NCBI RefSeq assembly: GCF_002865985.1 | Contig: NZ_LNDD01000004.1 | Location: 186,001 to 250,000, forward strand | Length of the DNA stretch: 64,000 bases | From: Thermotoga sp. SG1 | Lineage (GTDB): Bacteria > Thermotogota > Thermotogae > Thermotogales > Thermotogaceae | Direction of reading: 5' to 3' | Shown: positions 7,870 to 17,871 of the stretch, one piece after another | Layout: every line of letters starts with the position of its first letter | Position numbering within the stretch: position 1 is the stretch's first letter | The notes under the pieces: generated by a model | Seen by the model: only the letters and a program-made list of their open reading frames with translations | Database searches by the model: none | What the model was told of the DNA's origin: nothing | Made by a program: the position numbers and the translations under genes

Positions 7870-8532
7870 GTGAAAAGGATAGTTCTTTTCGTGCTGATTG
7901 TTCTGGGTGCTTTGTCTTTTGCACTCAGTCTGGACGACGCATATAAACTTGCAAACCTCACACAGAGAAAACTCATCATCATGTTCTCGAGTCCAACCTG
8001 TTACTACTGCAACCTGTTTAAAAAGGAAGTGCTTCCGAAAGAAGACTTTCAGGAAATTCTTGTTCCAAACTTCATTCTAGCAGAGATCTATGCTACCGAT
8101 GAAAAGACAACGCTGTTTGCAAAAGAAGTGATTGGAGAAAGCTCCCTTTCCTACAGAGAACTCTTTCAGGGCTTCGGTGTGAGAGGAACTCCCACGTTCT
8201 TTTTCTTCAAGGGAAAAGAAGGTCTTGGATACCTTCCTGGCTATGTGGAAAAGGAGATGTTCATAAAGATCCTCAAGTATGTTGCTCAGGAGTTGAAGGA
8301 AGATTTCGAGTCTTACATGAAAAAGAACGATCCGTTCGTGGGAGATCCGATGATTGTAAAAGTTTCTAAAGAAGAGGCTGAATTTGTTCTGGAAAAGGAC
8401 AAAAACGCTGTGAAAGTTGAAAGTGTTCCAGGCAAGGTGAGGAAAGACAGAATATATGTGACGGAGGATCCTAGTCTGGCAAGCAAACTCAAAGATATGG
8501 GAGCGATGAGAATTTTGGTGGTCAAAGATTAA
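7870..8532 (+). CDS. secreted thioredoxin-like protein
   Basis: A 220-residue protein with a signal peptide (residues 1-20, VLIVLGALSFALS) and a thioredoxin fold with CYYC (within SSPTCYYCNLFKKEV, about residues 41-55) and the cis-proline region GVRGTPTFFFFKG. The length between motif and cis-Pro fits the SoxW/thioredoxin_2 group. The last ~70 residues are an extra, lysine-rich segment of unknown role. GTG start at 7870 has AGGAGG at 7857-7862, right after the stop of the membrane thiol transporter, so the two genes are surely co-transcribed and probably form one periplasmic reducing relay. Confidence 0.82.
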   Translation: MKRIVLFVLIVLGALSFALSLDDAYKLANLTQRKLIIMFSSPTCYYCNLFKKEVLPKEDFQEILVPNFILAEIYATDEKTTLFAKEVIGESSLSYRELFQGFGVRGTPTFFFFKGKEGLGYLPGYVEKEMFIKILKYVAQELKEDFESYMKKNDPFVGDPMIVKVSKEEAEFVLEKDKNAVKVESVPGKVRKDRIYVTEDPSLASKLKDMGAMRILVVKD

Positions 8533-9802
<1,270 letters not shown>

Positions 9803-9804
<2 letters not shown>

Positions 9805-9826
9805 GCGGGATCTTCCCGCTCTTTTT
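9803..9826 (+). terminator. Rho-independent terminator of icd
   Basis: GAGCGGGA (9803-9810) and TCCCGCTC (9814-9821) form a perfect 8-bp stem with a TCT loop, followed by TTTTT. The stem begins within the icd stop codon. The convergent oppB gene ends at 9826, so the T-run touches both genes. Confidence 0.9.
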
Positions 9827-10833
9827 CAATATCTCACCCTCGGATCTATCAGGGCGTTTATCACATCCACAAGGATGCTGATCACCACGACAATAACGGC
9901 AAAGAAAACCACCGTTCCCTGAATGGCAGGGAAATCCCTGTATCTGATCTTCATCACAAGATAGCTTCCAAGACCGGGCCATGAGAAGGTGGTCTCGGTG
10001 AGGACTGCTCCTCCCAGAAGGAGCGCAAACTGAAGTCCCATCATGGTGAATATGGGAACCAACGCGTTTTTGAGGGCGTACCTGAACAGAACTACCCTTT
10101 CTTTGAGGCCACGGGCCCGTGCGGCCTTTACAAAATCCTGTGCCAGCGTCAGAACGGTGTTGTTTCTCACCATGCGAACGAAGATACTGGATATCACAAG
10201 CCCGAGAGTGAGTCCTGGAAGGAAGAGATGTTCGAAGACATCTTTCAGAGCCTGCCAGTTACCCGTCAAAAGAGCATCTATCGAATAGATACCCGTTATC
10301 ACCTTCAGATCGATCGTGGGTGAGATCCTTCCTCCCACAGGAAGCCATCTCAGAACAACACCGAAGACATACTGTATCATGAGGCCAAACCAGAATACCG
10401 GAACAGCGTACATCACCATCGAGAACATCCTGGCACCTATGTCGACACCGCTGTCCCTTCTGTACGCAGCAAAACTTCCCCAGAAGATACCCACAAGAAC
10501 GGCTATGACAAAGGAAAAGAGCGTGAGTTCCAGCGTTGCAGGAAACCTTTCTTTGATCTCATCCCAGATGGGTCTTCCGGTCAGTGTGGATTTTCCGAGG
10601 TCACCCCTTAAAAGGTCTCCGATGTAGTCAAAAAACTGAACAACGATGGGTTTGTCCAGTCCCAGTTCGTGTCTTTTCTGTTCTATAACTTCCTTTGGAG
10701 CCTTTCCTCCAAGGATGGCGAGCACAGGATCACCCGGTATGATCCTGAGAATCAAAAATATCAGAGCAAGCAAAATGAAAACCATTGGAACAGCAAGAAC
10801 AATCCTCGTTATCACGTAGTTCTTCAGAGACAT
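9826..10833 (-). CDS. oppB: peptide ABC transporter permease, OppB/DppB type
   Basis: A 335-residue permease with six membrane segments. MSLKNYVITRIVLAVPMVF at the start and RIIPGDPVLAILGG (the GDP motif near residue 35) are typical of DppB/OppB. The coupling motif ARARGLKERVVLFRYALKNAL lies near residue 235. It pairs with the OppC-type permease at 14330-15235. The ATG at 10833 follows GGAGGTG by five bases; upstream in-frame starts would run through a stem-loop. It is the last gene of the operon, after the binding protein, an unusual order in which the two permeases sit at opposite ends. Confidence 0.9.
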   Translation of the reverse strand: MSLKNYVITRIVLAVPMVFILLALIFLILRIIPGDPVLAILGGKAPKEVIEQKRHELGLDKPIVVQFFDYIGDLLRGDLGKSTLTGRPIWDEIKERFPATLELTLFSFVIAVLVGIFWGSFAAYRRDSGVDIGARMFSMVMYAVPVFWFGLMIQYVFGVVLRWLPVGGRISPTIDLKVITGIYSIDALLTGNWQALKDVFEHLFLPGLTLGLVISSIFVRMVRNNTVLTLAQDFVKAARARGLKERVVLFRYALKNALVPIFTMMGLQFALLLGGAVLTETTFSWPGLGSYLVMKIRYRDFPAIQGTVVFFAVIVVVISILVDVINALIDPRVRY

Positions 10834-10850
10834 CACGGCACCTCCAGAAA

Positions 10851-10871
10851 GCCGCCCCCTAGGGGGGCGGC
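10851..10871 (-). terminator. GC-rich hairpin between oppA and oppB
   Basis: GCCGCCCCC (10851-10859) and GGGGGCGGC (10863-10871) form a perfect 9-bp stem with a 3-base loop, in the gap after the oppA stop. On the minus strand it is followed only by TTTC, so it is more likely an mRNA stabiliser or partial terminator than a full stop. Confidence 0.6.
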
Positions 10872-10876
10872 GTTGC

Positions 10877-12382
10877 TCACTCTTCCCAGTAGAGTATGTA
10901 GTACCTGAATATCTGTGTTGGTTCAAGCAAGATTCCCTTCACCTGCTTTTTCGCTGCACAGGTGGCAACACCCTGCCAGAGCGGTATGTAGGGAACGTCT
11001 CTAGCGAGGATCTCCTGGACTTTGTAGTAGATCTCTTCTCTTTCCTTTTGGTCTGTGAGTTTCCTTGCTTCTATCATGAGTTCTTCGACTTCAGGATTTG
11101 CGTAGAAACTTCCAAGAGATTTCGCACCGCTTTCGCTCAAGAAAGGCCATACGTAGTCGTCCGGATCGAGATAATCTGGATACCATCCAAGCAGGAAAAG
11201 ACCCATCGTTCCGTTCAGGAAATACTCAACGTAGGTGGACCACTCAGCGTATTTCAAGTTCACCTTTATGACGCCTGTTTCTTCGAAGGATTCTTTCAGC
11301 ACCTGAGCGACATCTGCTTCCGTCGTTCCGTAATGTGTCGGTGTGTACCAGAGATCGATCACAAGCGGATTTTTTTCATCGTAACCGGCCTCTTTGAGGA
11401 GAGCTTTTGCTTTTTCCAGGTCTCTTTCAGGAAAGACGTTTTTGTGTCCCCACATGCCCTCTGGAATCATTGAGTAAAGCGGTTTTGCAAGCCCTGCAAA
11501 CACGTCTTCAACGATGACGGATCTGTTCACTGCATAAGCGAGCGCTTGTCTCACTTTCACTTTGTTGAACGGTGGTTGCGTCACGTTTATTACGAGATAC
11601 CTTATCTGTGGACTGTTACCCTTGTAGACGACGATGTCCTCTCTTCCCTCAAGATCGATGATGTCCCTTGGATCCAGGTGTCTGTAGGCAACGTCGATCT
11701 CTCCTGTTTCGAGTGCCAATCTGAGGGTGGAGGCACTCTCGTAGAAGTTGATCACAATGGTCTTTGTCTTTGGCTTTTCACCGAAGTAGTTCGGATTGGC
11801 TTCAAGAACGATCCTCACGTCTCTGATCCACTCTTTGATCTTGTAGGGACCGGAGGCCGAAGGTATTCCTTCGTAGAAGGAATCGGCTGGATAAACCTTC
11901 GGGTTTACCGGATAGGCCACGGTGTAGCCAAGAACGGAGACGAAAGCGGAGAACGGGTACTTCAGTGTTACACGGAAGGTGTAATCGTTCACCACTTCCG
12001 TTTTCTCAACCACATCCGAAAGTAAAAATGCAGGATCCCCGTTGAGTCTCATGACCCTGTCGAAGGAGTACTTGAACACGTGTGCGTCGATGGGAGTTCC
12101 GTCTTCAAACTTTGCATCCTTTCTCAAATAAAATGTGTAGACCTTTCCTGTTTCGTCGACTTCCCATCTCTCCGCGAGCACCGGTTTCAGGTTGCTGGTT
12201 CCTACCTCGTAATCAACCAGTCCAACCATGACGTTCTGAAGTATGTTCGAGGAAAAGTAATCATAGCAGTTTGCAGGATCGAGAGTCCTGATTTTGTCCG
12301 TGGTACCCACCACGATGATGTCTTTTGCCGCAAAGGAGAGAGTCACCGCCAGAATCAGAAACAACCAGACAAGCTTTCTCAT
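10877..12382 (-). CDS. oppA: peptide ABC transporter, substrate-binding protein (family 5)
   Basis: A 501-residue extracytoplasmic binding protein of the SBP_bac_5 family. Residues 1-18 are a signal peptide (MRKLVWLFLILAVTLSFA). The family motifs follow: DIIVVGTTDKIRTLDPAN at the mature start, LAERWEVDETGKVYTFYLRKDAKFEDGTPI near residue 90, and the closing region DVPYIPLWQGVA. ATG 12382 is eight bases after GGGAGGT; GTG 12388 would be too close. The family binds peptides, nickel or, in Thermotoga, often oligosaccharides, so the ligand cannot be fixed from sequence. The gene is followed by a stable hairpin, suggesting higher mRNA levels than its permeases. Confidence 0.9.
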   Translation of the reverse strand: MRKLVWLFLILAVTLSFAAKDIIVVGTTDKIRTLDPANCYDYFSSNILQNVMVGLVDYEVGTSNLKPVLAERWEVDETGKVYTFYLRKDAKFEDGTPIDAHVFKYSFDRVMRLNGDPAFLLSDVVEKTEVVNDYTFRVTLKYPFSAFVSVLGYTVAYPVNPKVYPADSFYEGIPSASGPYKIKEWIRDVRIVLEANPNYFGEKPKTKTIVINFYESASTLRLALETGEIDVAYRHLDPRDIIDLEGREDIVVYKGNSPQIRYLVINVTQPPFNKVKVRQALAYAVNRSVIVEDVFAGLAKPLYSMIPEGMWGHKNVFPERDLEKAKALLKEAGYDEKNPLVIDLWYTPTHYGTTEADVAQVLKESFEETGVIKVNLKYAEWSTYVEYFLNGTMGLFLLGWYPDYLDPDDYVWPFLSESGAKSLGSFYANPEVEELMIEARKLTDQKEREEIYYKVQEILARDVPYIPLWQGVATCAAKKQVKGILLEPTQIFRYYILYWEE

Positions 12383-12397
12383 GCCCACTACCTCCCT

Positions 12398-13375
12398 TCA
12401 GGTGTAGAGATGACACGCCACTCTGTGATTTCTTTCGACTACCTTGAGTTGAGGTTCTTCTCTTGTACACACATCCATCCTGTAGGGACATCTGGGATGG
12501 AATCTGCATCCAGATGGAACATCTATGGGATTTGGGGTTTCTCCTTCAGGTATGAACTTTTTCTTTTTCCTGAGCGTGGGTTCGGGTACTGCAGAGATGA
12601 GTGCCTGCGTGTAGGGATGCTTTGGATTCACATAAATATCTTCGAAACTGCCTATCTCCACTATTTTTCCAAGATACATGACAGCGATCTCATCGCACAC
12701 GTACTTCGTTGTGGCAAGGTCGTGTGTGATGAAGAGCATTGTGAGGTTGAATTCTCTTCTAAGGTCCTGAAGGAGTTTCAACAGTTGGGATCTCACAGAT
12801 ACATCGAGCATGGCCACTGCCTCGTCAGCTACAACAAAACGAGGCTTCAAGATCAATGCTCGGGCAATAACCACCCTCTGTCTCTGCCCTCCTGAAAGTT
12901 CCCTCGGATACCTCCTGTAGAACTCTTCTGCAGGCTCTAGATTCACCTTCCGAAGCATCTCAAGGACCATTTCCTTCCTCGCCAATCTGTCACCGATTCC
13001 ATGTATCTCGAGGGCGTGTTCTATGGCCCTTCCTACTCTCATGTAAGGGTTCAGGGAAGCCATAGGATCCTGGAAGATGATTTGCATTTCCTTTCTGAGT
13101 TTTCTCATCTCTTCCTTTGAGAGCTTTGTGATGTCCTTTCCATCGAACAGTATCGTTCCATCGGTTGGCTCTTCCAGTCTCAGAATCACCCTGCCGGTCG
13201 TGGTTTTACCAGAACCGGACTCCCCCACCAGTCCCAGGCTCTTTCCTTCTTCGATACAAAAACTCACACCGTCCACCGCTTTCACGTACTTTTTTGGTTT
13301 TCTCAGTATCGCATCGATAGGTCCACGCCTTACAGGAAAGTACTTCTTCAGGTCTTTCACTTCAATCAGAGCCAT
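12398..13375 (-). CDS. oppF: peptide ABC transporter ATPase, OppF/DppF type
   Basis: A 325-residue ATPase: Walker A GESGSGKTTTG (about residues 54-64), signature LSGGQRQRVVIARAL, Walker B FVVADEAVAMLDVS, and the family-specific C-terminal extension with CRFHPRCPYRMDVC, an OppD/F cysteine motif that may bind an Fe-S cluster or zinc. The signature-adjacent ADEAVAMLD replaces the more common DEPTSALD, so the residue after the Walker B Glu is Ala rather than Pro. The ATG at 13375 follows GGAGGAG. It overlaps oppD by 14 bases. Confidence 0.9.
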   Translation of the reverse strand: MALIEVKDLKKYFPVRRGPIDAILRKPKKYVKAVDGVSFCIEEGKSLGLVGESGSGKTTTGRVILRLEEPTDGTILFDGKDITKLSKEEMRKLRKEMQIIFQDPMASLNPYMRVGRAIEHALEIHGIGDRLARKEMVLEMLRKVNLEPAEEFYRRYPRELSGGQRQRVVIARALILKPRFVVADEAVAMLDVSVRSQLLKLLQDLRREFNLTMLFITHDLATTKYVCDEIAVMYLGKIVEIGSFEDIYVNPKHPYTQALISAVPEPTLRKKKKFIPEGETPNPIDVPSGCRFHPRCPYRMDVCTREEPQLKVVERNHRVACHLYT

Positions 13376-14333
13376 TCTGATCTCCTCCGTAAAGCCAGCA
13401 TTTCACGCGAGTTCCATCTACTTCAAATTCTGGAGGTTCTTTTTCCTGACAGACTTTCATCACCCTTTCACATCTTGGAGCGAATCTGCAACCTTTCGGT
13501 GGATTTGAAAGATCGGGGGGAGAACCGGGTATGTACTTCAGTTCTCTATCGTTTATGTCAGTGTTTGGTATGGATTCCAGCAGTGCAACCGTGTAGGGAT
13601 GAAGAGGTTCGGTGAAGATCTTCTCCTTGGTCGACAGTTCCACCAGATGGCCTGCGTACATCACACCGATTCTATCTGCCGCCTCGGCGACCAGTCCCAT
13701 GTCGTGGGTTATCAGTATCATGGACATGTTGTGCTCTCTGGAGAGTTTTTCGAGCAACTCCATTATCTGAGCCTGAACGATCACATCCAAAGATGTTGTA
13801 GGCTCGTCTGCGATCAGAACCGCCGGGTTCAAAACGATGGAGAGGGCGATCATCACCCTTTGTCTCATTCCTCCACTGAACTGAAATGGATAATCTCTCA
13901 GTCTGTTCCTGTTTATACCAACGTCTTCCAACGCTTTTGCTGCAAGCTCCTTGGCCTCTTCTTTACTGAGCTCAGGCCTGTGCGTGAGGATCATCTCCAC
14001 AAAATGATCTTCTATTCTGAGAATTGGATTGAGTGAGGTCATAGGATCCTGGAATATCATGGAAACTTTCGAGCCTCTGATTCGTCTCATTTCTTCGTTC
14101 GACAGTGAAGAAACATCAATCTCGTCCACCTTTATGCTTCCTTCCACGAGTGTTCCCTCTGGAAGAAGTTTCATTATAGCAAAGCCAAGGGTCGATTTTC
14201 CACATCCAGATTCACCAACAAGCCCTAGCGTCTCTCCCTTCTTCAGATCAAAGGAAACACCCTCGACGGCCTTCACAAAGCCCTTCTCCGTTCGATATCT
14301 CACACTCACATTCTTCAGTTCGAGTACCTTCAT
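13362..14333 (-). CDS. oppD: peptide ABC transporter ATPase, OppD/DppD type
   Basis: A 323-residue ATPase with Walker A GESGCGKSTLG (about residues 38-48), signature FSGGMRQRVMIALSI, Walker B VLIADEPTTSLDV and the C-terminal motif GCRFAPRCERVMKVC shared by OppD/DppD. It forms the ATP-hydrolysing heterodimer with OppF. GGGAGAG lies before the ATG at 14333, which overlaps the oppC stop by four bases. Confidence 0.92.
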   Translation of the reverse strand: MKVLELKNVSVRYRTEKGFVKAVEGVSFDLKKGETLGLVGESGCGKSTLGFAIMKLLPEGTLVEGSIKVDEIDVSSLSNEEMRRIRGSKVSMIFQDPMTSLNPILRIEDHFVEMILTHRPELSKEEAKELAAKALEDVGINRNRLRDYPFQFSGGMRQRVMIALSIVLNPAVLIADEPTTSLDVIVQAQIMELLEKLSREHNMSMILITHDMGLVAEAADRIGVMYAGHLVELSTKEKIFTEPLHPYTVALLESIPNTDINDRELKYIPGSPPDLSNPPKGCRFAPRCERVMKVCQEKEPPEFEVDGTRVKCWLYGGDQNGSD

Positions 14334-15235
14334 TTGTTTCTCTCCCCAACGTTTGGATTGATGATCTCGCTTATACCCTCACTGAACATGGAGAAACCAA
14401 GCACAGAAGTGATGATGGCAAGTCCGGGAAACAGAACACCCCACCATGCTCTGCTCAGGATGAACCTCTGTCCGTTGCTCAGATCGAATCCCCAGTCTGG
14501 AGTAGGAGGAGCTATTCCGAGTCCTAGAAAGCTGAGTCCTGCTTCCGTCATGATCGCATCCGCAAGGTTCATGGAGAGAACCACCACAACAGAGGGGAGT
14601 ACGTTGGGAAGAACATACTTTATGAGGATTTCCCAGTCCTTCGCGCCGAGGGCCCTCGCTGCCTCCACGTAGAGTTCGTTTTTCACGCTTGCAACCTGGT
14701 TTCTGACCACCCTGAAATAGGTGGGAGCGTAGACAACGGCTATGGAAACGGCTATGTTCATTATGCCAGGACCCAATACCGCCGCGACCGCTATGGCGAG
14801 GATCAGACCTGGAAAGGAGTAGATGGCATCCATCACAAGGGTCAAAACACGATCGAATACACCCCCAACGTAACCGGAAAGAAGTCCCAGGGGAATACCT
14901 ATGGCAGACGCTATGAGAACGGCAAAGAACGCCACCATCAAAGCGATTCGAGAACCGTATATCACCCTGCTGAAGATGTCGCGACCCAGGTTGTCCGTCC
15001 CGAACAGGTGCTTCTCAGAAGGAGGTTGAAGAGATCTTCCCACACGGACGGTGGGATCGTAGGGTGCGATGAACGGTGCAAATATCGCAAGAAAAACGTA
15101 GAACAGAAGAATGACCATTCCGATGAAAGCCAACATTCCTGTTCTTTGTCTAAACAACTTGAAAACCGGTCTAAAGATTCTTTCGGAGACCACACTCTTC
15201 AACCTCGCTTTTCTTTTTTCATAATAATACCACAT
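14330..15235 (-). CDS. oppC: peptide ABC transporter permease, OppC/DppC type
   Basis: A 301-residue permease. The charged N-terminus is followed by a first membrane segment (MLAFIGMVILLFYVFLAIFA) and the OppC hallmark PYDPTVRVGRSLQPPSEKHLFGTDNLGRDIFSR near residues 55-90. Further segments and the coupling loop EAARALGAKDWEIL near residue 195 are present. The ATG at 15235 has GAAGGT about eleven bases upstream. It is the first transporter gene of the operon, 25 bases after the pgl stop with no terminator between, so it may be co-transcribed with zwf and pgl. Confidence 0.9.
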   Translation of the reverse strand: MWYYYEKRKARLKSVVSERIFRPVFKLFRQRTGMLAFIGMVILLFYVFLAIFAPFIAPYDPTVRVGRSLQPPSEKHLFGTDNLGRDIFSRVIYGSRIALMVAFFAVLIASAIGIPLGLLSGYVGGVFDRVLTLVMDAIYSFPGLILAIAVAAVLGPGIMNIAVSIAVVYAPTYFRVVRNQVASVKNELYVEAARALGAKDWEILIKYVLPNVLPSVVVVLSMNLADAIMTEAGLSFLGLGIAPPTPDWGFDLSNGQRFILSRAWWGVLFPGLAIITSVLGFSMFSEGISEIINPNVGERNK

Positions 15236-15260
15236 ATTGGAATAACCTTCAAATTCCGAA

Positions 15261-15920
15261 TTATTCTTCCACGAACCAGACGGTTTCTTCTTTGCCTTTC
15301 ACGAAACCTGCGGGGAGTGGCTCTCCTTTCAGGATTTCAGCCAGTCTGTTCTTCTTTTCTTTCCCTCTGATGAGAAAAAGGATGTACCGGGAAGAGTTCA
15401 ACGCTTTAAAGGTCATGGTGACTCTTGGAACCATCGGATCGCCAGATGGTGGGGTGAAGGTTACCGCTCTTTCAATCTTTCCCGTCTTCAGATCGAAAAT
15501 GGAGGCAACGTGCCCATCAGGTCCCATCCCGAGGATGGAAAGATCGAATTTATCTGCCGTTCTTATCTCCCTCTCGTACCTTTCACAGGCTTTCTCAACA
15601 GAAAGGAAGGTGTCAACGAAGTGAATGTTTTCGGAGGGAATTTCTATTCTGCTGAAAAGAACCTCGTTTATGTTTTTGAAATTACTCTGATCCGAATTAA
15701 GAGGAACGTACCGTTCATCGCTCAAAAAGAAATGAATACGATCCCACGGAAGATCCAGCCTTGCCAGTTCTTCATAAACAGGAAGAGGAGTCTTCCCTCC
15801 TGCAAGAACGGCGAAGACCCTTTCTTTTTCTTCAAGGAGTTTCTTCAATTTTTTATGGATTTTTTCCACAACAAGCTCAACGTATTTTTCATCCAGTACA
15901 TATATCACGGTTTTCGCCAT
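15261..15920 (-). CDS. pgl: 6-phosphogluconolactonase
   Basis: A 219-residue enzyme that hydrolyses 6-phosphogluconolactone, the second step of the oxidative pentose phosphate pathway. The family motifs [15 protein letters not shown] (about residues 39-53), [12 protein letters not shown] (about 74-85) and [14 protein letters not shown] (about 148-161, with the catalytic His) are all present. It overlaps the end of zwf by 16 bases, which couples the two consecutive pathway enzymes. It belongs to the DevB/SOL type, not the YbhE beta-propeller type. Confidence 0.95.
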   Translation of the reverse strand: MAKTVIYVLDEKYVELVVEKIHKKLKKLLEEKERVFAVLAGGKTPLPVYEELARLDLPWDRIHFFLSDERYVPLNSDQSNFKNINEVLFSRIEIPSENIHFVDTFLSVEKACERYEREIRTADKFDLSILGMGPDGHVASIFDLKTGKIERAVTFTPPSGDPMVPRVTMTFKALNSSRYILFLIRGKEKKNRLAEILKGEPLPAGFVKGKEETVWFVEE

Positions 15921-17404
15921 TTTCTGCCATCCCTTTCTATGAGAAGATCTGCCTCTTTCGGACCCCAGGTCCCAGATGGGTAGATATAAGGGGCAAAGCG
16001 CTCTGGATCACTCTCCCACGCTTTCAAAACAGGATCGAGGAGCTCCCACGAGACTTCAAGATCGTCCCTTCTCATGAAGAGTGTCGTATCCCCGAGTATC
16101 ACATCCAGCAGAAGTCTTTCGTAAGCATCTGGAAGTTTCACACCGAAATAGTCCTCGTATCTGAAATCCATACTGAGAAGCTGGGGAACCATACCAGGGC
16201 AGGGTCTTTTCACCTGAAACTCCAGTGAGATCGCCTCGTTTGGCTGTATGGTGAAAACGATCGTGTTGGGTTCGAGGTCTCTCGAGGGTACGTTGGGGAA
16301 GATAGAGTGCGGAATCCTCTTGAAAACTACAGCCACCTCCGTTACTTTCTTTGGAAGTCGTTTTCCTGCCCTCAGGTAGAAAGGAACTCCACTCCATCTC
16401 CAGTTGTCTATGAAAAGTTTCATGGCAACGAACGTTTCGACATTGGAACTTTTCGACACCCTCGGCTCTTCTCTATAGGCGGGAACTGCTCTTCCGTTCA
16501 CAGTTCCTCTTCCGTACTGCCCTCTGACGATCCAGTTTTCGAGATCTTCCACAGGAAACGGTCTGACGGATCTGAGAAGTTTCACTCTTTCGCTTCTGAA
16601 GCTTTCTCCGTTGAAGGAAGAAGGAGGTTCCATGGTGATGAGTGCGAGGATCTGAAGCATGTGGTTTTGAAAGATGTCTCTGAGAAGTCCTGTGCTTTCG
16701 AAATACCCCGCCCTGTGTTCCACACCGATATCCTCTGCTATGGTGATCTGAACGTGATCCACGAACTTGTTGTTCCATATCTCTTCGAATATGAAGTTTG
16801 CGAACCTGAACACCAGGATGTTCTGAACGGTTTCCTTTCCAAGGTAATGATCGATCCTGAATATCTGGTTTTCTTTGAAAGACTTCTGAAGCACCTCCTC
16901 CAGCTTTCTTGCAGACTTCAGATCCTTTCCAAACGGCTTTTCTATCACAATGCGGGATGTCTCCGTGTTCAATCCGGTTCTTGAGAGATTCTCGATTATG
17001 GGAACGTACACATCGGGTGGAACGGAGAGATAGAAGATTAAATTCCTGACTCCGAGTTTTTTCATGAGGTCGTCAACGATTCTTTTCAGCGACTTAAAGG
17101 TATCAGGGTTTTGATAGTCCACGCTTGTGTAACTGAAGTGTTTCAAAAGGTCAGGCTGGGCGTTGAATCTGGATTTGAATTCCTCATCATTCATCTTCGT
17201 TCTTGCTGCACCGAGAACAAAGAAGCGCTCTGGTAAGATTTCGGCTTCAAACAACCTGTTCAAAGCCGGGACGAGTTTCCTCTTCGTGAGATCCCCTGAA
17301 GCACCGAATATTACCATCCCAAAGGGATGTTCGATTTTTGGAAAACAACGAAGAATTCCTGCGTCGTTTTTCGGGCATTCCTCCAGTCCCAGTCTACACC
17401 TCAT
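15905..17404 (-). CDS. zwf: glucose-6-phosphate dehydrogenase
   Basis: A 499-residue enzyme oxidising glucose 6-phosphate. The nucleotide-binding motif [11 protein letters not shown] starts near residue 34, [11 protein letters not shown] and the active-site motif RIDHYLGKE (with the catalytic His pair region) follow. The first ~27 residues form an extension containing three Cys (positions 3, 10 and 20) before the Rossmann fold, not typical of the family. AAGGTGAGAGG lies directly upstream of the ATG at 17404, and a TGG-TAAAAT extended -10 lies 23 bases before it. It begins a minus-strand run of zwf, pgl and five peptide-transport genes. Confidence 0.94.
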   Translation of the reverse strand: MRCRLGLEECPKNDAGILRCFPKIEHPFGMVIFGASGDLTKRKLVPALNRLFEAEILPERFFVLGAARTKMNDEEFKSRFNAQPDLLKHFSYTSVDYQNPDTFKSLKRIVDDLMKKLGVRNLIFYLSVPPDVYVPIIENLSRTGLNTETSRIVIEKPFGKDLKSARKLEEVLQKSFKENQIFRIDHYLGKETVQNILVFRFANFIFEEIWNNKFVDHVQITIAEDIGVEHRAGYFESTGLLRDIFQNHMLQILALITMEPPSSFNGESFRSERVKLLRSVRPFPVEDLENWIVRGQYGRGTVNGRAVPAYREEPRVSKSSNVETFVAMKLFIDNWRWSGVPFYLRAGKRLPKKVTEVAVVFKRIPHSIFPNVPSRDLEPNTIVFTIQPNEAISLEFQVKRPCPGMVPQLLSMDFRYEDYFGVKLPDAYERLLLDVILGDTTLFMRRDDLEVSWELLDPVLKAWESDPERFAPYIYPSGTWGPKEADLLIERDGRKWRKP

Positions 17405-17426
17405 CCTCTCACCTTCTTTGAGAAAA

Positions 17427-17435
17427 ATTTTACCA
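17427..17435 (-). promoter_or_regulatory. extended -10 promoter of zwf
   Basis: Read on the minus strand, TG-G-TAAAAT lies 23 bases before the zwf start. No convincing -35 box is seen. The promoter is arranged back to back with the one for the PspC operon, about 30 bases away. Confidence 0.5.
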
Positions 17436-17463
17436 CAAAATAAGGAAAATCTAATTTCTTCCG

Positions 17464-17472
17464 TGTTAGAAT
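17464..17472 (+). promoter_or_regulatory. extended -10 promoter of the PspC operon
   Basis: TG-T-TAGAAT is followed by GGGGGG and the ATG at 17494. The same nine bases recur upstream of mgtE and of the Fe-S aldo/keto reductase gene. No clear -35 box is present. Confidence 0.5.
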
Positions 17473-17493
17473 TCTCTAAAAGGGGGGATGTTC

Positions 17494-17871
17494 ATGAATC
17501 AGCTGAAAAGATCGAAAAAGAACAGGATCATAGCAGGTGTCTGTGGTGGAATCGCCGAGTACTTTGGTGTTGATCCCACGCTTGTAAGGCTCATCTGGGT
17601 CCTCATCACACTCGCCTGGGGTGCTGGTCTTTTGCTCTACATCGTCGCGTGGCTGATCATGCCAGAGGAAGAGGGAGAAGAGGAAACCAGACCATTTCAA
17701 AACACAGAGGGACTGAAGATTCTTCTTGGAGGTTTACTCGTTCTTCTTGGGGCGATTCTCCTTGTTTCAGCCTTCGTTCCCTTTCTGTTCAGTGTATCCT
17801 GGAAGGTGGTTCTCGCCGTTTTGCTACTGATATTCGGTGTTCTTCTTCTTTTGAGGAGGAGTGAAAAATGA
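17494..17871 (+). CDS. PspC domain membrane protein
   Basis: A 125-residue protein. Residues 1-60 are a PspC domain: KRSKKNRIIAGVCGGIAEYF then DPTLVRLIWVLITLAWGAGLLLYIVAWLIMPEE, with its amphipathic stretch and one membrane span. Two further hydrophobic spans occupy residues ~70-120 and resemble the N-terminal region of LiaF-like proteins. PspC proteins act in envelope stress responses; no PspA/B or sigma-54 enhancer protein is nearby, so only an envelope role can be inferred. ATG 17494 is six bases after GGGGGG; an ATG at 17488 is too close. It overlaps the next gene by four bases. Confidence 0.8.
   Translation: MNQLKRSKKNRIIAGVCGGIAEYFGVDPTLVRLIWVLITLAWGAGLLLYIVAWLIMPEEEGEEETRPFQNTEGLKILLGGLLVLLGAILLVSAFVPFLFSVSWKVVLAVLLLIFGVLLLLRRSEK

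Noticed and set aside
10851-10871. Full Rho-independent terminator between oppA and oppB
   Set aside because: The stem is strong but no T-run follows and oppB has its own ribosome site right after it with no visible promoter, so complete termination is unlikely.
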